A stretch of 64,000 bases of DNA from Ilex aquifolium (Eukaryota; Streptophyta; Magnoliopsida; Aquifoliales; Aquifoliaceae), in the NCBI GenBank assembly GCA_951799425.1, contig OX637391.1:12100551-12164550 (forward strand), written 5' to 3'. The notes beneath the pieces were generated by a model that had not been told where the DNA came from, did no database searches, and was given only the letters and a program-made list of their open reading frames with translations. Positions within the stretch are counted from its first letter, which is position 1. Each line of letters begins with the position of its first letter. Positions 21,870 to 32,202 of this stretch are shown in pieces. A program made the translations under genes and the position numbers.

Positions 21870-22573
21870 TAACGCGTTCGGTAACGCTTTTATTTTTTAT
21901 GTGGTAAAAATTAAAAATATAAACATGTTTGATAATTATTTATATTTAAAAAAATTCTAAAAATAAAAATAAAAAGTATGTTTAGTATTATAATGTTTTC
22001 ATAGTTTATTGTGATTGGTTTGATTAATTATTTAAACCCAAACATGTTGCTCCTCAAAACCCACCATCCAACATCACAAAAAACCCACCACCCAACTATG
22101 GAAAACCCACAACCCAACTGCTGAAAACCCACCACCTAACACCACTAAAACCCCACCACCCAACACCCTGCAAAGCCACCACCCAACCACCAAAAAAAAA
22201 AAAAATAGAGGCGAGAGAGAGAGAGGCCAACAAAAGAGAGAGATAGGGGCAAGAGTGAGAGAGGTGCAGAGAGGATAAAAGTGACGGGAAAAAGAAGAAA
22301 GGGGGTTATATTCAAGTAAAAAAACTCATTTTTTTGTTGCTAACGAGAATCGAAGCCGGGGATCTCATTAATCCCCCGATGAAGCCGGCGTGTTTTTAAT
22401 TTTTGGGTGTTTATGAAAACACTTTTTTTCTGTGTTTTCATTTTTGGCCTTGTTTTTAAAACAGAGTTCCCAAGAAAAAAATAAAAACACATTACAAACA
22501 CATTTTCAAATTCTTTTTTTTGGTAAAAATTGAAAACAAAAACAGAAACAACATGTTATCAAACGCTTCCTTA
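21870..22573. mobile_element. Possible DNA-transposon remnant with inverted ends
   Basis: Left end CGTTCGGTAACGCTTTT and right end, as complement, GGAAGCGTTTGATAACATG are similar, with TTA on both outer sides (TTAACGCG and CTTAATT). That would fit a PIF/Harbinger 3-bp duplication, but the match is loose. The middle holds degenerate AACCCACCACCCAAC repeats (about 22060-22195) and a GA-rich stretch. No coding sequence. Confidence 0.4.
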
Positions 22574-22710
22574 ATTTTCTATTTCGTTTATATTCTTTTC
22601 TTGTTTAATTGTAGCACCCAAATATATTTTGTCTTCAAAAAACTAACTTTATTTTTAAGGTTCAGATGTTATTATCTCAACCTCTCATTGAATTGGACTA
22701 ATTTTATTTG

Positions 22711-22892
22711 GAGTAATGCAATTAGGATCTAAAAAATTGATATAATTTAATAATCTAATGATGTGGCAATGACATGATACAATAGTATTGTTGTGACGGT
22801 AACGATTGAACTTCTACCTTGAGACTTTATTAATTGATACATCATTATATCAATAAATTATGTTAGATCTTTAGGTCCGTATAGAATTACTC
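22711..22892. mobile_element. Mutator-type MITE with perfect 9-bp TSD
   Basis: A 182-bp element has imperfect inverted ends (GAGTAATGCAATTAGGATCT at the left; complement of GAGTAATTCTATACGGACCT at the right). A perfect duplication TTTTATTTG flanks it at 22702-22710 and 22893-22901. Confidence 0.85.
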
Positions 22893-22901
22893 TTTTATTT
22901 G

Positions 22902-23750
22902 TGGTCCGACTTGTTAAACGACAATTTGGTCACTCTGCGATGTAGCCCACAACTTAACCCAAGATCAAAATTTTGTTTTACAATGGCTGAAACTTTTCCG
23001 TTTTGAAGAATATTTCGAGGTGTTTTAGCAATTTCCACCGATATTTCGAATTGTTTCAATGTATTTCTGTATATTTTGACCATGTTTTAGAAATAAATTC
23101 TTCAATTTTTGCATTGTTTTTCTTTTTTATTTTTTTAAACGTTTCCTTTTATGAGTAACCGAAACGAAATTTTGATATGATTTAAAGCAGTCTTACCGAA
23201 TGGGAGTTTTTGGAATCAAATAGACTCGATATTTTAATCCTCCGAAAAGGTTATATTCAAACGGATTGGATAATTTAATCCTCTTCACACATTTTCCAGG
23301 CAAAACGTTCCTGTATATTTTTTGCTTGTCTTTGCTTATTATTTGTACGAGTCAAAACAATTTAATGCCCACATTCTAGAATGATCTAGGAGTTTTTGAC
23401 TTGGGAACCTTTAAGTGTACAACAACCAAATCGAGAAATTAAATTTTGATAGTTTATATATTATTTTTCATCAATAAAAAAGTACTTATGAATTTTTATA
23501 TTTTATTATTTTTACGATCAAATGCAATAAATTAGGATAAAATCTATCTAACAATATAGTTACCACCTTCCTCTAGTCGACCTTTTGGTAGACCATGATT
23601 AATTATGTCAAAGTCACCAAAAGATGTTGAACCAAAAAAAAGAAAAGAAAAAGAAAGAAGAAGACTTTCATCTGGCAAATTGGTTTTTTTTGGGGGTTTG
23701 TGTCGTGTCATTTATGAGTTAATGTCGTCCTAGTCAACTTTAACCAAAAC
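22902..23750. other. AT-rich intergenic DNA, nothing recognised
   Basis: No coding sequence or clear repeat boundary was seen on either strand. Confidence 0.5.
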
Positions 23751-23754
23751 TATT

Positions 23755-25150
23755 TAACTAATTGTGTCGTGTTGACTCTATTAACCAACCTGCATAACGC
23801 ACTCCAGCTTCACTTCGTCTCCAACAGATAGGCATGGAGACTAGAATCATTTTTCACTTTTTGATTAAGATTATTTTGTAATCTAATCTAGTTGTTGTAG
23901 ATCAACAACTAAACAAATCTCGTATCAATATAAATACTGTGAACATATGACGTTTTGGGTGATTGAATACGAAAACTTTCATGTACTGTTTCATGGTATA
24001 AGAGTCATCTAAGCCAATCGCTTATCACTAATCTTGTATACCTTGCTCTTTTAATTGATACTGCTTCTGCAACTACTTTCATTACTCCCAATATTGGGCA
24101 ACTCACATCAATCAAATAAAATGGTGAGAACTACCTTCAATGGCTCTCCAAATTTATTCCTATGTTGAAATCTAATGATCTAATGAGTTTCGTGGATGGT
24201 TCTGAACCATGCCTTGATCATTTTCTTCTTCTCGAGACTAGCAAAACTACTGGAAATGTCAACACTGAGTATCTTATATGGAACAAGAAAGATCAATTTG
24301 CTATTTCTTGGATCAATGCAACACTAACTCCCAAAGTTCTTTCCAATCTCTATTGACTTACCACTGCCAAATAAGTTTGGTCATTACTTTCCACGAGATT
24401 TGCTTCACAATCAGTTCTAGGATTAATCTTCTACAACATCAATTACGCAGTTTATGTTAAGAGAATCGTACTTGCTTAGAATGTTTGGCACTTGCTAAAA
24501 ATCTTGTTGATCAACTTGCATATGCAGTAAAAGTGTTGATCAATTTGAATCAACCTTGTTGAGGGGGTTGAATTCTTTATTTATTCAATTTCATGAACTC
24601 TATTAATATTGTCACTCGAGACATGAATATGTCATTTGAGGATTTTTCAGGTTGTGTTAATCCCCTTCGAGATTCTTCTTGAATCTCATCAACAAACTGT
24701 CCCACCCAAAAGTTCCTTTGCTCTATTTACCAAGCAGGCAACTTAGCAATTTCAGTGCAATCAAACCAAGCCGAAGTCTTCCTATAAGACTTCTTCCTCA
24801 CCATCAGGATATGCTTCTTCTCAAGCCCTAAATCAACAACCACAACCACCTACTGGTGCGTAGGAAAACTGTCAAATGTGTGGTAAATACAGTCATAAGA
24901 CATTGGACTGTTACCACAAATTTGATTTTGTCTACCAGGGCCGTCATCCTTCTCAAACACTTGCTGCGATGGTAGCTCAAGGTAATATAACATTGATGGG
25001 CAAAACTAATGGCGTTAATGGTAGCGAACCATGGTATACAGATAGCGGTGCTAACCAACACATTACAACAAATTTTTAACTACTCGCTTTTGCTCAGCCT
25101 TACACTAGGGGTGAAAACATTGTCATTGGTAATGACATAGGCTTTGAGAT
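23755..25150 (+). mobile_element. Ty1/copia 5' part (LTR end, gag, protease), broken
   Basis: This fossil fragment is on the plus strand. A probable LTR end (about 23755-23991) is followed by a primer-binding-site-like TGGTATAAGAG at 23995. Gag sequence follows from about 24050, with a CCHC knuckle (CQMCGKYSHKTLDCYH, about 24872-24915) and a protease-like WYTDSGANQHIT motif near 25033-25068. The rest of the element is missing downstream. Several breaks are present, so it is dead. Confidence 0.8.
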
Positions 25151-25788
25151 AGCTAACACTAGATCAAAATGAAGAATTAGCGATATGATATAACGGATTG
25201 AGATTTCTCAATATCCATATAGATATGATCATATGATGACAAACATGAGTATTGATTATCTTAATTATTATCTTGTGTAATTCTCGCTTTATTAATACGG
25301 TTGAGTTGCATGTAAACAATCACCTTCAATAATACATCAGATGTAGGTCATAAGACGTTAAATCCGTGGATGCAGATAATATGTGTCGAACTACGTTATT
25401 ATTTGTGTCTTATTTTTATATCATTCTTTTATTTTCAATCTCTCTTATATTCTAAAATTCTACGCTTAGAATTACCCCTTCAATATGTTAGTAATAAGGT
25501 CAGCTGGAATCATAGAAAAGAGTGGGCCAAATATTTTATACTTTTTCAAATTTGTTGAGATCTTCTAGATCCATAGCTGTAATTGAGAGAAGACTATGTG
25601 ATGACTATCAACGTGATTAAAAACTATATAGAAGCACAAGTCCATCACGTTATATTATCACATATACCGTGCAACTTCTCGGTCAGTACGCCATTGTTGA
25701 AACCTGATGTCATTGTCAAGCCCTATTCGAGCTACTCTTTAGCAAAATAATTAAAATTAATTTAAGAGAAACTCAAGTGATAACAAGA
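25151..25788. other. Intergenic DNA, nothing recognised
   Basis: AT-rich, no convincing ORF. It may include further decayed copia sequence close to 25151. Confidence 0.4.
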
Positions 25789-27020
25789 ATCAATTATAAA
25801 TTTCGATGTCTTAAGTTTGAATTTTTACAATTGTTCATGGCTAAGTCATAAGGGATTTATCCCTTATGAATGTCCTAGTATAGGCGTGGATGGTATATCT
25901 TTAACCAGACAAAAAAAAAAAGATTAATCAAGGTGCATATAAATTGACTCCATGGGCGGAGTTATGTATTGTTCAGGGTGAGCAAGTGCCACCTCTCAAA
26001 TTTTTATTTTATTTTATTACCTAGGTATATGTATTATATATTTATATAATATATCACCTGTGCCCACCTAAAATTAAAGACAAAAATGCTAGGCCCACCA
26101 ATTCCACCCAAAAAAATTTAAAAAACCAAGCCCACATAAAACAAAAAAAAACTCTGGGCCCATATTATTGAAATATGAGTATCGTACATAAAATCAAAAC
26201 TTAATCACGTTAAATTGCGACTCAAGTTGATCGAGTTGCGCCTTAATGAAATTGAGTTAGGATTGATTCCCAAAACTTGGGATGGATTTCAAATTGTTGA
26301 AATTTTGTATCGATTCAATTTTTTAACCGATTGAGTTGTCAGTTGATCATGGTGTATCATATCTTTTCAGTTTTTTATGAGTATGGTATGAAGTTTTAGA
26401 TTTTTCTGCAATACTTGTAGTCATATAAATAATGCTGAGCAGTATTGTAAAGACAAATAGAACAATGAGACAAGTTTTTTACTTTATTAAAGCTTTCTCC
26501 TGATGACCTTAATTTTATTATTTATGAATTTTTGCAAGTAAAAGTTTTTGTAATTGACCTTCATTTAACATTTTTTTTTACGAAAAATCGTCTCTATTTT
26601 TATTTAAGTATTGATTATAGTTTTTGCTGTGTGTCAATCGATTTTAAATTTTTTTACTATGTTTACCTCTTAAATTTTAGTTTAATAATTTTACTATGTT
26701 AATATCTCAGTGTATTTGGAACATCATTTATTGAATAAATTTAATTGATTGTTAGTGAATAACTGTTATTTTTTGATTACAAAATTGACAATTAACTCCA
26801 TTTTTTACGATGGTGATAATTAGTCATTTTTTGTACATATACAATATGCATTATTTTTTGACATTTTTTTATGTTATTTGATATAATAAATATAAATATA
26901 TCATATAGTGTGATTGATTAGGAAGAAAAAAATTAGAGTGCGTAATTAAAGTGTCCACCCTAAGCAAAATTTCAGACTCCGCCCATGACTGACTCGGACA
27001 CTCCCAATAACCAAAAAATA
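25789..27020 (+). repeat. Dispersed repeat interrupted by a hAT element
   Basis: The segment 25789-25950 resumes at 26988-27020 after the inserted hAT element. It contains ATAAGGGATTTATCCCTTAT and GTATAGGCGTGGATGG stretches, and a shorter relative is at about 17790-17965. It resembles a non-coding plant dispersed repeat; the class could not be settled by eye. Confidence 0.5.
25951..26987. mobile_element. hAT-type non-autonomous element, 1.04 kb
   Basis: Perfect 11-bp inverted ends CATGGGCGGAG / CTCCGCCCATG, with further similarity inward, bound a very AT-rich interior with no transposase. The flanks ATTGACTC (25943-25950) and ACTGACTC (26988-26995) form an 8-bp target duplication with one mismatch, fitting hAT. 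Confidence 0.8.
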
Positions 27021-27059
27021 AGAAAATAATTTATTTTTTAAAGTGTTACCAAAGGGTTT

Positions 27060-27744
27060 TGATGGGCTCGGCCCAAACGAGGCTCATCTCAAGTAATGGG
27101 CCCAACCTAGACAAGACCCAACTCGAATAGTGAGCCTGAATCGAACAAGGCCCAACATAAGTAATGGGCCCGGCCCAGACAAAGCCCAATGGGCTTACTC
27201 CCAGATGAGACCCAACTCAGTTCACGACAGAGTCAAGGGAGCATAGTCAGCCACGCCATCCTGGAGCCAAGGAGGGAGTCACACCATCCTAGAGTCAAGG
27301 AGGGAGTCATGCCATCCTAGAGTCTCAGTCACGTCATCCTAAGACCCAGTCTGTAATTGATAAAGAGATCTTCATGTCATCTCTACGCAACCACCCCATC
27401 CGTTGCGAGAATGGTGTCACATCCACCAAATTAACCTATCTGTTTGGGATGTGGCACCTCAATCTGTTAGGAGGTGTCTATAAATTGTAAGTCTCATCTA
27501 CACATGGGGGGCATCTTGTGTCTTATCTCACACCTGAGCTCTCATTGCTCTCACTTGAGCTCTCCACACTCCTACAACAATAAAATACTCCGACAACCAA
27601 AGCCGTTTAAAGTGGAGTATGTCATTCTGACCGAACTATTCTTTGTGCGTTGCTTTTATTGAATTCTCCATCATATTTATTACATTTTATTAATCATACT
27701 AATCACTCGACATGTGGTACATAAAACTTATTTGTGCATCATCA
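27060..27744 (+). mobile_element. Solo LTR, plus orientation, same family as 55582-59990
   Basis: It is 685 bp, starts TGATGGGCTCGGCCCAAAC and ends TTTGTGCATCATCA, matching both ends of the LTRs of the gag-only element. It also shares the TATA region CTATAAATTGTAAG and the TGGGGGGCATCT motif. Flanks GGTTT and CGTTT agree at 4 of 5 bases, so the target duplication is eroded. Inside are about three copies of an AGTCAAGGAGGGAGTCA-type unit (about 27230-27340). No internal region is present. Confidence 0.78.
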
Positions 27745-28502
27745 CGTTTCACTTTATTTTTAACTACAAGTGCATGATTAAAGGGCCACTCAAATCACAA
27801 TAAATACTGAATAATGATAGCAAAATGCTCAAAGTGCATGGTCTTACCTACCCAACCATGCCATATCTCAATTTAGAACAAACAAAAATATTATTAAGGA
27901 TAATAGAAGATTTGTATCCATAATATTTAAATAATTTGAGTTACATTCTATCACATTGTTCTAGAAATTAGTATTGTATTTAGATAGTATGGCCGTTAAG
28001 CAGACAATGAGCTGGCTTAGATTAAGTGGATTAAATAATTTGTTTAAGGTTGACTGTAATAAAGATGGGAAAACTATATGAAACAATGTGAGAGAGAAAT
28101 CTATATATTTAATCCTTTCGGCGGGTAAAGCCATTGTGCACACGTCATCTGTGTGCATAATTACAAAATAGTAGTATAGGGAGACAAATGTAAGAAGGTG
28201 AAAAGAAACAACGAAAAAAAGTTATGGATGGTTAAGAAATAATATAAATATTTTATAAAAATGACACAACCCCTCAAACCTTTCCTAATTCTGAAGAACT
28301 ACACATGAGTTAAGGCAGCCAACAGAGGAATTGACTACAGCACGTACACACTGGCTGGTGGACTAACAAAGGGTCTAGATTGGATAAGGTTTTCACCAAA
28401 TTCCTTATCCATATATATGCCAAAAGGAGATTGCAAATTTGTAGTGTAAGGCAGTCAACAAAGGTGAAAGGGCAAATCTTCTAATCGCTACCCCCCGGCG
28501 TC

Positions 28503-28523
28503 GGGGGGGGGGGGGGGGGGGGG
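28503..28523 (+). repeat. Poly(G) run, 21 bases
   Basis: Uninterrupted G run preceded by CCCCCCGGCGTC, so it could form a hairpin. Confidence 0.9.
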
Positions 28524-29407
28524 TGAGCTGAGTATGCTTCGCAATTCTAAATATGAATTCAAAATCCAACACAAAACTTATACATAATTTGTTAAGTTTT
28601 GGTGTAATTCTAGCGGATTCACCTGCCAAGCGGCTGGACCCGTTAGATGTGCAAAATAAATGAGTAAACACAAATTTGATTAAACATGACAATAATCTAT
28701 TAAATGCGTTTTATACATGTGTTTGAACGTAAAATAAATAAACCTTATGAATATTCAATGCATTGACATTTGACAATCTGGATGCACTAAGAAGATGTCA
28801 CGTGGCAGAAATTGAAAAAAGACGGGAGATGACTAATCACATCCATGTTTGAATGAAGAAAATAACTAGAGATTACTATTCAATAGCCATCCATGGAAAT
28901 TGAAGGCGAGATGAGGCAAGAATGATTGAGGCTACTGAATGTGGTTCAAAGCGGCCAAAAAGTGAAGTGTGAACTCAGACATTGATTGAACAAGACATAA
29001 ACCATCCACCTTGTGCTACTATCTTTAATATGTAGACACTTTAATCGCAAAAAGGATATGTTATTAAGATATGAATCTATTGTGGGGTTTAAGTCTGGCT
29101 TTACATTGATGTCACCAGTCCCACCCTATCTAATGTTGAAGGGTCATAGCTGCGTGAAGGGTTTAAGTATGACCGGTAATAGTTTATGGATGGTAATGTG
29201 CGAAGTTTTATGTATAAAAAAACTGTAAATCCAATCAAATTAATTGTACCGTTAGAAATCATTTTTGGCTTGTTACTGAAAAATTACTTTTCAATGTTGT
29301 AGTCTTATCTTAGAACTTTGTGCTTATAGATTCTGTGTTCTCCCCGTGGAATAAATAGAGTAACCCATCACGTGGTAGGCGAAGTACCCAACCAAGCATA
29401 TTGTTTG

Positions 29408-29408
<1 letters not shown>

Positions 29409-29443
<35 letters not shown>
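29409..29443 (+). repeat. Poly(C) run, 35 bases
   Basis: An uninterrupted C run followed directly by a 10-base A run. Confidence 0.9.
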
Positions 29444-29453
<10 letters not shown>

Positions 29454-29739
29454 GAAAAACAAAGCATATTGGATATGTATGAGCTGCAGAAATACAAGAA
29501 GTCTCCCCAATGTTGAGCTGGAGGATGACCCTTTAATACTTAAGACAGTATTGTGATCAATACATAATTAAGTGTTATAGGTTCAAATTGTACTCGAATT
29601 TTTGTCTCATGATAGCACTAAGATCTGACACTCAGTCTCAATCAAACCTGCACAATCGCTCACACAAGTACTTTGTCGAACAGAATATGGGCAAGAATAA
29701 AAAAATAGTAGACACACAAGATTACAGGCTAAACAGCCA

Positions 29740-30960
29740 ATTTTTTTTTAATTCTCGACAAGCTTAAAGGATTCTGGTTAGAGGTTTGCTTACAAAACAT
29801 GCTCAAACTCTCTTGGTTCACTGTACACCCAAGCATGTGCATTTTAATCATACAATGGCAGTTACAAGCCCAATTGCCTAGGCAATGCTGGCACCACCCA
29901 ACTCTGGCCAACTTAGCCATGCAGTTGGCATCATCAATCAGATTCACCCTCAAAGATTGTGGATGGTTTTGGCACTCCCCCACAATCTGCTGACCATGGT
30001 TGAGTCCCTCTGCCACTCCCCATAAAGTGTTGATAATGGCAGGAGCAGTTGTAACTGTCAGCTTATTTAGTCATCAACTGCTCATAACTGTTCTGCATGT
30101 TGTGCACATGCCAGCAACCCACGGAACCGCCCCGCATACTTTGCACATGCTAGCAACCGCTCGGAATTGCCACTATCTATTGTGCACATGCTAGCAACTG
30201 TTCGGAACCGCCACCATATGCAGTGCACATGCCTCAATTGCTCATAACTGTCTCACATGATGTGCAATGCCTTCCTTGTGAGTCCACAATACTTGATTTT
30301 TCCTTACCTATATGCTAAGCCATGCCTAGCCAATGACTTGATCTTCCAAAATAGCAATGTACTACAATTTGAGCCGCACATCTAGCTTTACTTGCTTGTT
30401 TGTACCCAACGTGTCCATGCATGTGTTGTCTTCCTCGGCCATGCATAGGGCTTCCACCAACAACGGGTCCAACCGAATATCGGTCCTACATCTCAAGTCT
30501 CGATCTTTGAAATGTCTTGCTCACACCCTTGGCAAGGATTTGTTAGGGTCGTGCCTTACTTTGGTATGTGAAGGCTAGGGGATATAGAGATCCCTAGGGA
30601 AACTGGCCTGACAACTCTTCGCGGAGAACCCCCTTATAATAGGGTTAGTGAGCAAAACCTCAGTGATAGTAACAAACATCTTCTGAATTGAGGAATCATA
30701 TCGACAAGAGTCTGGAGCATAGTCATTGCATGCCACTTGAACTTTTGTCAAACACCTTTGATACCAAACCAAATACCCAACCAAGTCCTTAAGAAGCCAA
30801 CTTTGCACAAAAGGGTTGCTTGGCCAAGCATACTCCCCACCTTAGATAAGGCATGAGGCATCTTTGGGCGAGACACCCGAATTTCATAGCCATGCCAACT
30901 AGCGAAGGGGATAACACTAAGCAAATACATAAAACAAGAAAATAACTAGAAGGAGGGTGT
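29740..30960 (-). mobile_element. Possible heavily decayed LTR-element remnant
   Basis: On the minus strand a TGGTATCAAAGG stretch (about 30746-30765) resembles an initiator-methionine tRNA primer-binding site and is followed by a short gag-like reading. At about 30090-30260 there are about four imperfect repeats of roughly 50 bp around GTGCACATGCTAGCAAC. No LTR ends or conserved domains could be fixed, so this is tentative. Confidence 0.3.
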
Positions 30961-31292
30961 GTGTTTAAGCGTATGGTAAAGAGCTAAATGAGCTTACCTT
31001 GGCCTCCCCTTATATCTGGATAAAATATTCAATGCAACTGTGATATTAAGTCAACATTGTCACATGGTATCACCATTCAATTATTAACAAATAAATAAAT
31101 AGACATCACACAAATCAATAACTACCCTCTATGTAATACAATAACTACCAACTCTCTCCATGTAAGATAATAACTACCCAAGTTAGATTCACATTATCCA
31201 TTTGATATTTTATTATTGGATAATGATGATGTGGTATCACCGTTATATCAAATTTTTACTCTTAACTTTGGGGTCTTGCCCTTACTTATAGA

Positions 31293-32039
31293 TAGGGGTG
31301 CAACTTGGACAGGTTGGGCGGGTTAAGTGATCAATTCTAACCCAATCTTAGGTATAAAATCTTCAACCATAACTCTAACCCTACGTCAATCCGAGGTACT
31401 CAACTCGAGTATTGTCCGAGTTGATGTAAGGCAAGCTCGGGTTAAAATTAGGTTACCCAATTCGGGTTGACAATTTGTGCTCAACAAATAATAATCTTAA
31501 ATTAGATGTGAGTCTTTACACAATGTTGGACTATTACATATGACTACATGCCCCACTAAGATGAAATCCATCAAGACAACTTATTAAGGGTGTAAGGATA
31601 AGTGTTCTTTATATAGGAGAAGAGGGAAGATGTCATTTGAGTTGTCTATCCGATGTGGGATGACAAGTCCTTATCTGTCTTTTACTTTTTTTACTTATCC
31701 CACATCAGTTGTGTAAATTTCTTTCACCATCTATAGTACTTCTAAATCATGTTTCACTCCCTTTTTAAATAATAATAATTAAAAAAATATGTATTTATAT
31801 TTTTACATATATTATTTATATAAATATAATATATGAATTCAGGTTGAACTCAGGTTAGGTTCGAATTGAGCCTAATTTCATCAATTCGGGTTGGGTTCGG
31901 GTTGAGCCCGTGAACCCAAGCTCTTAACCCGAGTTTTGCCTAAATTCAATTTAGGTTGAAGTTTTACCTTAACCCTAACCCTAAAAACCACAACCCTAAC
32001 AGTAATTTTTAGGGTTGGCCCGCCGAAGTTGCATCCCGA
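31293..32039. mobile_element. hAT-type MITE, decayed copy of the 5136-5779 family
   Basis: The left end TAGGGGTGCAACTTGGAC and the right end (complement of TCGGGATGCAACTTCGGC) match the 5136-5779 element, with the same CGGGTT-rich interior. Flanks CTTATAGA (31285-31292) and GTTATAGA (32040-32047) form an 8-bp duplication with one mismatch. A stretch of about 280 bp (31480-31760), including TATATAGG-type sequence, is not present in the other copy and may be a further insertion. Confidence 0.75.
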
Positions 32040-32202
32040 GTTATAGAAGGTTTGGATTTGACTTATAGATGAGAATTTTTTTTTTCTAGTCAGTGAAAAG
32101 TGTGGTGGCCACTTAAAGGTCGACACTCTTCTTTGCAGTTCTTTTGGGGTGTGCGTTGTCACGTTTATTGCATAATCGGAAAAAAATTATTAATTAAAAT
32201 TT

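Larger units (their letters stand above)
27750..29730. other. Intergenic DNA with G and C homopolymers
   Basis: No gene recognised. It holds a palindrome-like CCCCCCGGCGTCGGGGGG entry to a 21-base G run (28503-28523) and a 35-base C run (29409-29443). The ORF calls in this interval have no recognisable protein features. Confidence 0.5.

Noticed and set aside
29310-29510. ORF with a Gly run
   Set aside because: It is created by the 35-base C run and has no protein features.
31970-31990. Telomere-like CCCTAA motifs
   Set aside because: Only about two units, inside a CGGGTT-rich hAT MITE; not an interstitial telomere.
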